From Bradysia coprophila (lineage: Eukaryota; Arthropoda; Insecta; Diptera; Sciaridae), in the NCBI RefSeq assembly GCF_014529535.1, contig NW_023503584.1:782190-846189 (forward strand): a DNA stretch of 64,000 nt. Direction: 5' to 3'. Shown here piece by piece: positions 1 through 12,114 of the stretch. Made by a program: the position numbers and the translations under genes. The first letter of the stretch is position 1; every line of letters begins with the position of its first letter. The notes under the pieces were generated by a model. The model ran no database searches and was not told where the DNA came from. It saw only the letters and a program-made list of their open reading frames with translations.

Positions 1-394
1 CTTCACATATTTCAGTGCGGATTAATTTTAAAACCAATGAGTCTCTATTCGGCTCAATAGTACATGTGATTACCTTTCTAATGACACCCCACACGACCAT
101 GTACGGCTCGTGTACCCGGAGAAGTTTTGGTAAGAAAAGTGGAAGTTTTCGGTTTTTGATCACCTTTCACCAGTCACAAAAGCTTCGAAGAATTTTTTTG
201 AAAGTGGTTTTGGGTTCTAGGGTCGAAGTCCTTTCTAGGTACCTATAAAAAGTTCCACTAGAAAACACGCCCGATTTCGGTAGGCTGTTTTTCAAAAGAA
301 TCCCCCTATAGTAAACCCGGTACTAGACAGATCACAAAGTTCCCCCTATTCGTCTTAATAAATCTTAAATCGAATTAAACTTAAAGACCAAAAT

Positions 395-522
395 GAAGCG
401 TTTTAAGCAGTTATTCATCTGTTATCGATAACTACGACAAAAATAATGACAAGCTCAGAGTAATATGGTCCTTTACATAGTAAAATGTATGGTAAAGAAA
501 TTAAAGTACTAGATTTGAAATC
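395..522 (+). repeat. Dispersed repeat family R1, copy 1
   Basis: Contains the family landmarks in order: CTGTTATCGATAAC, ACGACAAAAAT, then a TATAGCA/ATGTA-like block, and a terminal variant of GAAGTAAAAGATTTGAAATC. The same order recurs in about a dozen places in this window on both strands. Confidence 0.6.
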
Positions 523-559
523 AACAAATTAATACTATGATCGATGGAAGTAATAGACC

Positions 560-678
560 TGATAATAATACTGGTCATATGCTTGTCGTCTGTAAAATGT
601 TAATCTGCTCTTATATAGCAAAATGCATGTTAAACGAAACGAAGTAAAAAATTTCAATCATTTGAAATTTTTACTTCG
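560..678 (+). repeat. R1 repeat copy 2 ending in a small foldback
   Basis: Carries TCTTATATAGCAAAATGCATGTTAAA in pieces and ends at GAAGTAAAAAATTTCAA. That end is the left arm of an inverted repeat (640-657 and 661-678, one base of indel), so the R1 terminus here is doubled head to head. Confidence 0.55.
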
Positions 679-1954
679 AAGAAAGTAAAAGACCCGATTG
701 TTGATGATTTCTTGCTTGTCTGGAAGGTTTAGTTAAAAAATCTGCCATAGACAAAACTGACGGGTAAATTACTCTTGGGACTATTTTGGAGCGATTCCCC
801 CTTGCGAAAAGAAGTAGTAGAGATAAATGCCACAATAAGTATTTAGAAACGGATGTAGCTTTGGTTTGAATTGGTGCATTGCTGGAAACAGTATCAGTAT
901 ACAGTTAGGGACTGTCCATAAAAGACTTCCAATACTTACATCTATTCCTTCATTTTTATAAGAAATATTGGACCATCTCATCGTTTATGTATGTCGTCAT
1001 TGTCGATAACAGATGACTCGTCATTTAAATAAAAATTGTAATGCTCTTAACTTGATTCACAGGTGCATCGATTAAAATTTCTTCGGTCTGCATTAAGCAG
1101 GCAAATGGCATGATATTAGGGTTGACAGTGTTTTTGTATCTCAATGTCTTTTGTTAGTATTTTAAATGTTCCCCATCTAGCCTGTACACATTAACAAACA
1201 GACGTATTCTCGCGTACACATCTTAGTCCTTACCAGCTTTAATTTTAATGATTCCAGTTATGCATTCTCGTTTTTATCACGTGACAAACCATTTCATAAA
1301 ACAAAATTTTTTTCCCTAAAACCCAATTCAACATGAAAATGAAACATCTGTCGTCTCGCTCACCATAAAATTCGTTGTATTTGTTGATGCGTTGTCGTCT
1401 CCTTGTAATATCATTTTCTGGTTTTATGAATCTGATGTATTCATTCGAAATTTCATGTACATCTGTATGTTGTGCCCGAATTTATGTATATCTAATACAA
1501 CTGGAAAAACATATTTGTATAATGCGCACGCGCCATTATCTGCAGCAGATGATAACATAAAAAAGACACAGAGTTTTAACATAACTATAAGAAGAAAAGG
1601 CGAGCAGATTGAGAGTGCACATAAACATGATTGGATTTGGATCAATGACAATATGTGTGTTTATTTCCTTATTAAATACACCAAAAAAAAAAATTGAGAA
1701 TTTCGTTAGCACAGGAAATATGAAGTGGTCTTTTCGAAAGAGATAAACAAATCAATTTCGCCAATTAAGAAGATTTACGTCGTTGTTCATAGAGAAATTG
1801 GAGTCGAACGGTTTACGCAATCGTCTCAATTATTACGTATATTTTTGCCAAAAAAGTGGTACTTTCGACTCTTCTTCTTGACGTTGGAATAAAGTACCCC
1901 CTTTGTACGATTTGATCAAGATCACAATCTCAAGAGATTCAAGTTTTTTAAACG

Positions 1955-2066
1955 GCTAATCATCTCTCAGCTGCTACAACGACAAAAATGAACAATAAGC
2001 TGTTACTAATGAGGTCTACATAACCAGAGATTAATGTTTTTTATCAAAAGAAGTAGCAGATTCGAT
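1955..2066 (+). repeat. R1 repeat copy 3
   Basis: Degenerate copy with ACGACAAAAATGA, AATAAGCTGTTA and a terminal AAAAGAAGTAGCAGATTCGAT that corresponds to the GAAGTAAAAGATTTGAAAT end of the better copies. Confidence 0.45.
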
Positions 2067-2212
2067 ACTTGTAATGATCCCAAATGTGGGTTGCATATTT
2101 CACAAGAATTTACTCGTAGCTAGAGCTGAGCAGGTGGACTTTGTATTTGTACACAAGGCCAATGAAGGGCTTTTTACAACATTTCGATGTTTCCAGTCGA
2201 CTTGAGTCTACG

Positions 2213-2270
2213 ATATTTTGGCGCAAAATTTGAAAACGCATTTTCGAATTCAAATTTTGCGCCAAAATAT
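2213..2270. repeat. Perfect 22-bp-arm foldback
   Basis: The arms 2213-2234 and 2249-2270 are exact inverted complements (ATATTTTGGCGCAAAATTTG core) around a 14-nt loop. Looser inverted similarity continues outside the arms (CCAGTC..CTTGA on the left, TCACTTGATTGACTGG on the right), so it is probably the centre of a longer miniature inverted-repeat element of about 110 bp. Confidence 0.8.
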
Positions 2271-4964
2271 CAAAAGCTACGAATCACTTGATTGACTGGT
2301 AACAGTTTTAAAACTGATAAATCCAAAATTGTGATTTCTTAAGGTCAACAAATTGTAATTAAACAAATATATGTTATGACCGCGTTGCCAAGATGAAATA
2401 GAATGACTCTGATTGTATAAAATCTGCAATTGATGTTGATAAGGCAACCGAATGGTCCGAATTGACTCTAATTTTAAGATACTTTCAGTACGAGTCGCTC
2501 AAAGCTGTTAGATCCTCTGTCACTTTGATTTCATATCTTCAGTTGGTTTTTTATATTTGCTACGCTTAAATGTTTAAAAACTCTCTTCTTATAATCATGT
2601 AAACCTTTCAATCGTTTGAATATTTAAAAAAAATATTTTATATTTTCCCCCACATGGGAACGACTTGCCGACAACGACATCACGAAAATTTGAGGTTAAT
2701 ACACAAACGTTCCCACATTTTTTTTGAAGACTTAGGCGACCTCACCTATTTTCAGCTTTCAATTTATTGTCGTTATAAAACTCCCCAGACTATCAAAGGC
2801 CTATTAGAAACTGCGCATACCCTTCAACAACCTAATTTAAACGGAAAAATCAAAATATTTTCTTTCAGTTCCAACCTGAGCTAGCAACACGGCTCAATAA
2901 CAAAGTCGATGATGGTAAATATTAAAAAGATTTTTGACATTTGCTATAGAAGACGACATCACCGTCATGTTCGTACACGCGTCACAAGAAGAAATTTATG
3001 CAAGCAGCAACGTTAAGAAGCCATTTTAAAGCCCACACATTCTTTTTCCCAGAGTTTATCTATTATCCTTAACATATTTCACATTGAACTCAAAAACAAT
3101 AGCTCGACAAAACGAGGTGTTTACATAACTTGACACATAACAAACTTCATAGCAGTTCACATTTTATAGATCTCCCCAACAAAACCCAATACATACTTCC
3201 TCACTTGTTGTTTCCAAAATACACCACACGTTTTTCGTAACATAATGTACCTTCCTATACCGAAACACACAACAACCCCCAGACAATTTTCTCGGTTTAT
3301 CCTTGTAAATTTCAATCCAGCCAAATAGCATATACACAAACATATTACACACGAAAATGGAAAAGGAAAAGGGATCGACAATAATGTATGTATCCTTTCC
3401 TTATACATTCATTTAATGTCCTACATGTCCAGAATTTTATTTTCCTCACCAGATATACGTGTACGTACAGATATATGTGTTCACCTCTTACCCCTCCGCT
3501 CCGCTCTTCTCCACACACAAATGATCTCACATGTTATGCCCTGCAAAAGAACCGAAACAGAAAAAAAGCATTCCTTTTCTTTGGCACATAATACATTTAC
3601 TTAATATGTTTTGTTATGTAATTCAATGTTGTTGGGCTGGTGGTGTAGGTAAATAGAATGTTATGAGGCAAGAAAAAAAAAAGAAAACGAAAAGAAAAAC
3701 GGCTAGCAAACTTTTCCGCATTCAAAATACATACACCAGTGTAACGACGGAAGAGAGAGAAATATTCTTTTCAGCTGTAATACATAGACGACGAAAGTTA
3801 TAATCACAGTTTTCCCAAATTTAGAATATATTTAAAATAGTAAATGAAAGTCGGCATGACATTACATTAAATAAAGGATCAACAACACACCAATCATCTA
3901 TGTATCATCAAACTGTTCGTATACCATGCGCTTAAATTATATACAACATTTGGTACGAATTCACCTAGTACAAATAGCTTCGCAATTGTATACATTATGT
4001 CGTGTTATATTGTCTATAGATATCGTTATACACATCCCACTATCTGCCGACAATCATATCCACCACCTTCACAAAAAAGCTGCCACTTTTTTACACTGCC
4101 ATGATGTGTATTATGTGTATTTATACTGAAAATGTTGTTTATATGTATGAAAATAAATCACTTGAGTTTCACATTTCCACATCCACTATGGAAAATAAGC
4201 TTTTGGCTACAGATCTGTATATATACATATACATGCGGTGACGATATGCTGGCATGTATATGTCCTACTCACACCATTGAACGGCAATTTTCTTTCGGTG
4301 GAAATATGTATACAAAAGCAGTTCAATATAGGCAAGTGTAAACAGCAAAGCTTGTTTGTTTCGATCGTGTGCAACGCATATATATTGGTCCTCTTTCATT
4401 TGTTGAGCTTTCCGCCAACGTTGTGTTGAGAATGTGTATAATACACGCGAATTTACATGATAATACAAAACTTGGTAATAGTTCGGGGATTGCAGCTTAA
4501 ATGTGGTTACGTTTTGTATGGTTTTTAATCAGAACCGATCATACAGTTACTTAAATTGTTACTTTCGTATCATTTTGAGTTCTTAACTTTCCATTGTTAT
4601 ATTAATAGAACATACAAGTAGTATTTGTTGAACCAGCGCAAGGTCGATTCTTGTTGTTCCATTTCATATAAGTGTTGGAGACGGAGACGAGTGCAAAAAC
4701 TTTTGTGCCAGCGGCAAAAGAGTACAGAAAAAAATGGCCAGCCTCGACTGTTACCAAAAACAACATAACCTCTTACAACAGGACACTGACGCTGTAATCA
4801 GTATTATGATTCTAAGTTTAAACAATATGTTCATACGAAATCTTTTACTATTAACTTTTACTAGTATCCAATAAGCGTCAGTCTTCATTACAGCTAATAA
4901 AACTGATTTTACATTTTTTTAAGTTGAATGTTTTTCTGATTATTTCGAAGTTCACTAAAATAAC

Positions 4965-5075
4965 ATCTGTTATCAACAATAAAGACAAAAATGAGCCACG
5001 ATCTTCATGATGGGTGCTTATATAGCAGAATGTATCTTACAACTAAAGAAGTAAAAGACTTTGTGTCAAACTATA
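4965..5075 (+). repeat. R1 repeat copy 4
   Basis: Good copy: ACATCTGTTATCAACAAT, AAGACAAAAATGAGC, GCTTATATAGCAGAATGTA, then AAAGAAGTAAAAGACTTTG. This copy shows the full order of landmarks over about 110 bp. Confidence 0.65.
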
Positions 5076-5545
5076 GACGATAATTTGCATAAATGAAGGA
5101 ATAGATTTAATGCTTATGGCTGCAGGCTTGCCATCTTTAAAAGGCTGTTGCCATTAAAGTTATTAGGAATCTTGGGCTGATTGTAAGCAATTATTTCAGA
5201 GTTTTACGAGCACAGAGGGGCATATGTGAAAAATGTCAAAAATTGGAAATGGGTGGGTCAGTTACGTTTTTAGAGGTATTTCTTGAATGGTGACTGGTGA
5301 CAGATAGAGATTTACTTTCTTTGGCAAAGTAGTAGGGGAAGTTGTGGCGATCATTTTAATGAATAGAACGTGAGGTCGCCGAGGCGACGAAAAGGTTGAA
5401 GATGGCGGCCGAAATTTAGATCAAAAAATTTTTTATTGGCTATAACGAAAGGTGTTCACTTGGACATCATTTTGAGAATGTGGGGTCGCCGAGACTAGGA
5501 AGAAGTTCAAAATGGCGCGGCGGCCGAAATTTATATACAATTTTT

Positions 5546-6939
5546 AGCCCCGTACGAAGTACGAAGGGGCTTATAGGATTACGATGCCGTGTGTAATTGA
5601 TGGAATTCGAAGCAGACGGTAAGGGCAAAGTGTTTGCCTATGTTCATAGATGACGAATCCGCAATAAAAATTTGGGCCGTCTGTCCGTCTGTCTGTCACG
5701 TCGATATCTTGAGTAAATCAAATCCGATTTCAAAAAAAAAATTGTCCCTGAAAGATAGTCAAAATAGTGAGGCTAAGTTCGAAGATGGGCATATTCGGGT
5801 CGGCCCTTCGTGAGTTAGGGCCACCTAAGTGATTTAAGGTCTTTTGGTGATATTTATGGCAAAATAAACGATGGAAATGTAAATGACACGGCAAATACCA
5901 ATCCAGGAAAAAAAAGTTTTTTAAAATCGGGTGAGTGGACCGTGAGTTAGGGCCTTAGAAGTGAAAAGCTACTAGGGCCCTATGTGTATTTTACATTTCG
6001 AGTAAATTTCATTCGTTTTTCGTAATTTTTGTGTCATTTGGAAGGTAATCAAAGGCCGAATAGAATGTTGTTGAAAAAAAATTAAATTTGGGTCCTCGGA
6101 CTAAGGCCGCTACTAGGGCCCTATGCGTATTTTACATACAACTCGAGTAAATTTCATCCGTTTTTCGTAATTTTTGTTTCATTTGAAAGATAATCGAACA
6201 CCGAATAGAATGTTGTTGAAAAAAAAAATTAAATTTGGGTCCTTGGACTAAGGCCGCTACTAGGGCCCTATGTGTATTTTACATATAACTCGAGTAAATT
6301 TCATCCGATTTTCCTAATTTTTGTTTCATTTGGAAGGTAATCGAAGGCCGAATAGAATGTTGTTGAAAAAAAATTTAATTTGGGTCCTCGGACTAAGGCC
6401 GCTACTAGGGCCCTATGCGTATTTTACATACAACTCGAGTAAATTTCATCCGTTTTTCGTAATTTTTGTTTCATTTGAAAGATAATCGAACACCGAATAG
6501 AATGGAATGTTGTTGAAAAAAAATTAAATTTGGGTCCTCGGACTAAGGCCGCTACTAGGGCCCTATGTGTATTTTACATTGAACTCGAGCAAATTTCATC
6601 CGTTTTTCGTATTTTTTGTTTCATTTGGAGGGTAATCAAAGGCCGAATAGAATGTAGTTGAAAAAAAAAATTGGATCCTCGGACTGAGGCCGATACTAGG
6701 CCCTATGTGTATTTATACTCAATAAATTAAAATTTTAGGGCTATTTGAAATTTTTGTTTTATTTGAAAGGAACGTCGTACGGGACTTCGTAATTGCGCTA
6801 TGCTCAATTTCTAAGATGTACACATTACATAATAATTTTACTTTAACTACTTTAACCGGCGCATAGGCTTACGGTCAAAGTAGGGTGACAGACGCACTAG
6901 GGTCACGTACGCAATAGATATACGGGTTTGTACGGGGCT
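5546..6939. mobile_element. Non-autonomous inverted-terminus element with internal tandem array
   Basis: The left end reads AGCCCCGTACGAAGTACG and the right end is ..TTTGTACGGGGCT, giving inverted termini AGCCCCGTAC. No transposase frame exists inside. Next to the left end is a CTGTCCGTCTGTCTGTCAC block, followed by a tandem array. A target duplication is not obvious. The superfamily is not assigned. Confidence 0.55.
5969..6830 (+). repeat. Tandem array, ~141-150 bp period
   Basis: The marker CTACTAGGGCCCTATG occurs at 5969, 6110, 6257, 6402 and 6552, with a degenerate start near 6693. Each unit continues with GTATTTTACAT, CGAGTAAATTTCATCCG, TTTCGTAATTTTTGTTTCAT, AATAGAATGTTGTTG and GGGTCCTCGGACTAAGGCC. 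Units differ by point changes and small indels. Confidence 0.85.
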
Positions 6940-7429
6940 CAGTCGCAGCAAACGCTCTGACTGTTCTGATGGCTCGTTTTTATTGACTATATCGACAGAT
7001 CTTCACTAGGGTATCATTTTGATGAATAGAGTGCGGCGTAAATTTCAAGTTAAGAGCCCAAAACTTCTAAAATGAATGATATCCCAACAAAAATCTCTAC
7101 GAGAAAAGTGTGACGCAGTCTTCGAAATACAATTTCTAAAATGAATGATATCGCTGATTTAACTGATGTCAACGACATTAACTGATTCCATAGGGGTAGA
7201 CTACCTAGAGGATTTATGACCCGAAATTCATTGAAAAATTATATCACACACAGCATTAACACGAAAACGTCAACTTTTGACGTTATGAGACCCTTGATTT
7301 ATATCTCTGACAATAAGAAACGGGCGTATCGGAAATTGTAGTTGTGCTAGTGATATCACATTAGAAACAGAAACGTTTTTCTTTAAACAAAAAATCGAAA
7401 ATCTTCGTGTGAGCGGTGTAGAAGGAAGA

Positions 7430-7726
7430 TAAAATTGCAAACTTTGCGAACAGTTTACTAAAAACTATAGTACCTGACGTGGAAGATATTGATAGATTGC
7501 CGTTGGACTTGGACAGGTAATGACCTCTATTATTCTTGCCACAATAAACCTTACTCGCATGCTTCTAGGAACTCACATTTTTGGTTCAGGTGAAAAATTC
7601 TTTAAAATTGCACTTTTCGTGGCATCTTTGGTTTACATTTTGAGACATTTTGTCAGAGCCCGACTCCCCAGCATGGTTAGTATTAAGTGTTTACTAGTAT
7701 ACTGTAATCATATTCTAGACGAGTAA
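7430..7726 (+). pseudogene. Possible broken exon fragments, unidentified
   Basis: A coding-like stretch at about 7430-7516 reads KIANFANSLLKTIVPDVED then IDRLPLDLDR, followed directly by GTAATG. A second one at about 7560-7726 contains GTHIFGSGEKFFKIALF. The phases of the two do not join through an obvious acceptor, and I do not recognise either peptide. It may be a decayed gene or transposon fragment, or chance. Confidence 0.2.
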
Positions 7727-9990
7727 AGGTTCAGATTCCCGAATGTAAAGGTTCTGGCTCGGGTATAATTTGTGCCAAACCAATTTAATTTCGAGTACGG
7801 TTTGGGTTGAACCCAAAATCTAGAAAATTAAGTGAATTAAGTGAAGTTCGAGTTGAGCCTGAAATCTTAGTTTTGGTTCGGGAAGAAAACAGGTTCGGGT
7901 CAACCTGAATTGCAACAAATTGACACGAGCCCGATCCCAGTTTTAATCAATGCTTATGTTTTGTACTTTTCTCTCTTCGTTATTTTGTTTCTTTGGCACT
8001 TTTATTTCCAGTATAATTTTTGGGATAGACAGTGGTCATATTCGATTAATCTGACCTACACAACAGCGGTGAAGACGCTACTCATCATGAGTAGTACTCA
8101 TGACTATCAGTCTGTATTCCATCGACCTGAAGTTAATGTGAGTAAAAGTACGAAGAACATGGAGACAATGAGACTATCGTTCATTGGCTAATAACTAAAT
8201 GAAGTCGATACTTAAAGATAAAAGTAAAAGTAAAATCCATTTTCAGGACAACGTCCACAACACATTCAATATAAATTCCAAGTTTACTTTCCCAGACACT
8301 TATATAGAAATTTTATTGCAGTCTTTAACATTTGTAGCCGAGCGAGAATATAGAAACAGCACAGACGAATAAATATATCGCCCCAAAATATATATTGAGC
8401 GTCTGAAACCGAATGAACAAAAAACGTGTACATAGAATTTTCAAATGCAAATTTTTACCAAAAAATTTATTGTTTTACCAGCGTATTCGATGTGAATGAT
8501 GCTTTTTGTTTTAATAACGTACTGAAATCCCAACCGGAGGTATAGATATAAAGTAGACTTTTTAAGCATAAGCAATAAGCTCAGCAATTGACCATATAAA
8601 TGTGACTGTTAGAAGGGATAATGTGTCCTCTTTCAACACCATTGTATCGTTTTGCTATATTTATGTAAAGGCGAATTCAATGCCACAACGTTAGAAAAGA
8701 AGTGTTGTCGTTTTGCCGTAGGAGACATTTAAAGTTGTCCTAATTTCGAGATCAATGGACAGTAGCAGAAAAATATTTTCTTGGAAAAGTCGTTTCAAAG
8801 AATCGGAGCTTACCTGACGAACTACCCCTTGCAAAACATTTGTAATTCGCACTCGACGAAAAGTTTTTGTACCTCAAAGTTCTATTTAAAAATAAATTGT
8901 AGAGTGGATGTAGGTGCGTTTATCAGGTTTTTCGTCCACGTGCGGTCTGTCTGGAAAACTCGTCTTTGACCTCGAATGTTGTTATCAGAGGCTATTTTCA
9001 ATTCATCATAATTAATAAATGAATTTAATTAAAAATAGGTGCTGGTTCTGCCACAATATAGTTCCGAAATTACCGAAAATGAGTTTTAATACGCTTTCGA
9101 TATGTCAAATAAGGCGAGTAGCTGTTGCGATCACGAACCACTGCAAGCTGATAGAAGTAGTAAGGTCAGGGAGTAGGGAACAAAGGATCTCTGATCTGGG
9201 CTCCTGCTTTTTAATTGAAGAAGCCACTGATCTATCTATCTACATAAAATTACGTATCGCATTTGTGCTTGGGAGAGCTTTCATAAGCTTTTTTTTACAT
9301 TTCCACAATGTTGTTACATTGGTTCTTAGAGCTTTCGAGAGCTTTGAGCTTTTTAAAAATTTAATTGTAAAATTGGAATACCAAAGAAACTCAAATCTCT
9401 CAAAAGCACTTCAATAGTAAACACACCAATGCGTTACGTTATCATCATACCCGCACGTTAGTGACGCAAGTCCACTAACAAAAAGTTTTTAAATAAAATT
9501 GGTGGACGCCGGAGCATATTTACAGCAAACCTACATATTTGGAATCTAGGCATCCTTACGAGTTCAACGAGCTATCACACGTTATAGTAGCTTACGATTT
9601 GGCTGATGTATTGAATTTCAAAATTTTGCTTTTTGTATGAAAACAAGCAAAATTTCGTTTTTTCAGACAACTGAAATCGCCTACGTTAGTTAGTTACTTA
9701 CTTAGCTCCTATAAAAAAGTGGATCCATAAACTCCTAAACGTTTCTATAGATTTTCCTGAAAGTTTGGAAATAGGCTAATAATGGCCCAAAAATAAGAAT
9801 GAAATTTTCAAAAGTTGGAAAAAACTCCAAAGTCTTCATACAAATATCATATAAAAGCCAATTTGTACGTGTGTGTGTGTATTTTGGTGCACGATACGGA
9901 TGGTCATGTGGTAAAAGGTGTGTGTTGTTTTCACATGTGTTTCTTGTTGGAAATTGCGTGGATCATTAAGTATTAACTTCCACTAGATTT
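7727..9990. other. Non-coding stretch
   Basis: 7730-7920 is a degenerate low-complexity block rich in GGTTCGGGT/GAACCC words; a similar block built on GACCTGAACCT lies at 18840-18970. The 132-codon open frame at 9019-9417 has no recognisable domain and is taken as chance. Nothing else is supported. Confidence 0.5.
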
Positions 9991-9991
9991 G

Positions 9992-10460
9992 ATCCTAAAA
10001 TTTGGGATGACAGATGATTCCTCGGGAACTTCCTAACTTCCATCTGTTTTTTCGGTGGATATGTTTTATTTTCGATATGAGTGAGGTGTTCCAAGGTTGG
10101 TTCCTAAATTTTGGGATGAAAGATGATTTCTCTGGCACCTCCTAACTTCCATCGGATTTTTCGATGGATCTGGGCTATTTTCGATATAAGTGAGGTGTTT
10201 AGAGGTTGGTTCCTAAATTTTGGGATGAGAGATGATTTCTGTGGCACTTCCTAACTTCCATCTGTTTTTTCGGTGGATATGTTTTATTTTCGATATGAGT
10301 GAGGTGTTCCAAGGTTGGTTCCTAAATTTTGGGATGAGAGATGATTTCTCTGGGACCTCCTAACTTCCATCGGATTTTTCGATGGATCTCGGTTATTTTC
10401 GATATAAGTGAGGTGTTCCAAGGTTGGTTCCTACATTTTGGGATGACAGATGATTTCCTG
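9992..10460 (+). repeat. 109-bp satellite with two alternating unit types
   Basis: Units start at 9992, 10101, 10210, 10319 and 10428 (partial), always with TTCCTAAATTTTGGGATGA-like sequence. The spacing is exactly 109 bp. Units 1 and 3 carry CATCTGTTTTTTCGGTGGAT, while units 2 and 4 carry CATCGGATTTTTCGATGGAT, so the array has a dimeric higher-order period of 218 bp. Confidence 0.9.
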
Positions 10461-12114
10461 ACATCAATTATTTTGTAAGTAGAAACAAGGACTTGCGTCA
10501 CACTTTCACCCTTTAGGGTTTTTGGCGGATCTTGGTTCAACACGGCATCACCTTTTAACGACTACTCAAAAAGATAACGATTCAACCTTTCAATATAAAC
10601 TTGGCAATATTAATAAGCCATCAAATTGAAACTGACTTTGTCGACGACTTGACGTCACACCACCGTAGCCAGATTTTATTTTCCCAAGAAAAACGATTTC
10701 TTCCTTGAACCACGTTGCCATCGCTTAGATCTCAATGTTTTAATGTTGCCATAATGAAACGTTAAGAAAATGTTAGCAAAGAAGAAAATGCGATGTGCGA
10801 ACTTTCCATTATTTATTATGAAAGTAAAATACTTTTAGTTCGTTATCGATTATCAAAATGGTATTGGTACATCAGATTTTCGGTATTTCGTCAAATACGA
10901 ATCTATATTCAACTCAACTCCTAAGATAGATATAATATCTAAAAATGTAACACGATTTACGAACTTATTCGGCACAGAAAAAAAAAACTCATCCAACCAA
11001 GACATATATTTTCTTGTACATAAATAAACTGAATGAATTCCCATGGGTGCACTATGCCATACCATATATATTGCCACAAAGCTATGCTACAGTTACAAAA
11101 TGCTACAACCCTACACCACCTACCTAGTGTACTACGTATTCCGTACATTTCACGAGAACACCAAAGTATCGGGTCGATAGAAATTACTAGGATGGATATT
11201 CTACCTACCTACAAACTCTTTGCTTCGTTTTCTATACCATTTATGTGAGTATGATATAGAAAGCTCGTTTTGCTCGTGTGCTTTATTATCTATATTATAT
11301 ACTGAATGTACATAATGGATACTGGGTATTGTTGTAGATATATATCCTAGCATGTAATGTATATATATGTGCAGACTGAGGTATATAAAAGACTAAACAA
11401 TATTGCTCCTTTTCGGTTCGGGTATGGTTTATGGTTATAACTTCAGTATACAACAATGTGCTTGTGGGTATGTAACTTTAAGAAATGAAAACAGGGTGTG
11501 CTGGTGATTCACTCGATGATAAGAAGACGATCCAATTGTTGATCGAAAAATTATTGCACACTCTGTCATGGTACGCAATGGATGAGAAATGTGACCAATT
11601 GTATGGATTAACGGAAGTAAATTTGAGACAAAACAAAAATTCCAAACACCATTGGACATCGATCAAACCACCCTGCGCCTAATATTAAATTCAAACGTTG
11701 AGTGTATATCAAATACCCACTTTCATCATCGCCCAACCACCCACATAACCTCTTACAAAACACCCGTAACGTCTTCGGGTGGATTTTCTTCACCGCTGTC
11801 GGGTATAATATATTATTAGACAAATCGTAACATTGTCTTGACGGTCAGAATATCAAGCTGTGTTGATTATTTAATTGATATGATGGTGTCATGGCGTCAA
11901 TCAATTAAAAAACTTTGTGTGAATAACAACGTTTTACGTTCGGCAAAATGTTGGAACGATAGAATGTGTGGAAGGCATATGTGAATGTCATTTCGAATAA
12001 ATAATTGAGCAGGCATCCTCTTCGGATAAACGATGTAAATTTACAGATAAGGCTCCTAACTATATGACTGTGGTATTGACCTTCGATCTTCCATCTTCGA
12101 TTTAAGGACTATTA
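10461..12114. other. Non-coding stretch
   Basis: No exon is supported. 10467-10516 carries a motif (TTTTGTAAGT..AAGGACTTGCGTCAC) shared with 16736-16786 and 21965-22018. From about 11000 to 11850 the DNA is unique-looking and rich in ATATGTATATA words. Confidence 0.5.

Larger units (their letters stand above)
1..5215. other. Gene-free repeat-rich stretch
   Basis: No coding exon could be supported here; the open frames are short and of biased, non-protein-like composition. The stretch holds four copies of a dispersed repeat (listed separately), a perfect foldback at 2213-2270, and ordinary AT-rich DNA with runs of TATA/ACAT type between about 3100 and 4500. Confidence 0.6.
5352..7060 (+). repeat. 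Degenerate ~115-bp tandem units split by an inserted element
   Basis: Units starting at about 5352 and 5467 share ATCATTTT..GAA(T), GGTCGCCGAG and ATGGCG..GGCCGAAATTTA. A third unit start is recognisable at about 7014 (TATCATTTTGATGAATAGAG), preceded by TTTTTATTGACTATATCGA, which matches TTTTTATTGGCTATAACGA at 5432. The element at 5546-6939 therefore appears to have inserted within this array. Confidence 0.5.

Noticed and set aside
5546-6939. CRISPR-like array, because of regular repeats and spacers
   Set aside because: The whole 145-bp unit repeats, with no unique spacers, and the genome is eukaryotic.
9019-9417. 132-codon plus-strand open frame
   Set aside because: No domain, no conserved-looking blocks and no splice or promoter context; AT-rich DNA of this size yields such frames by chance.
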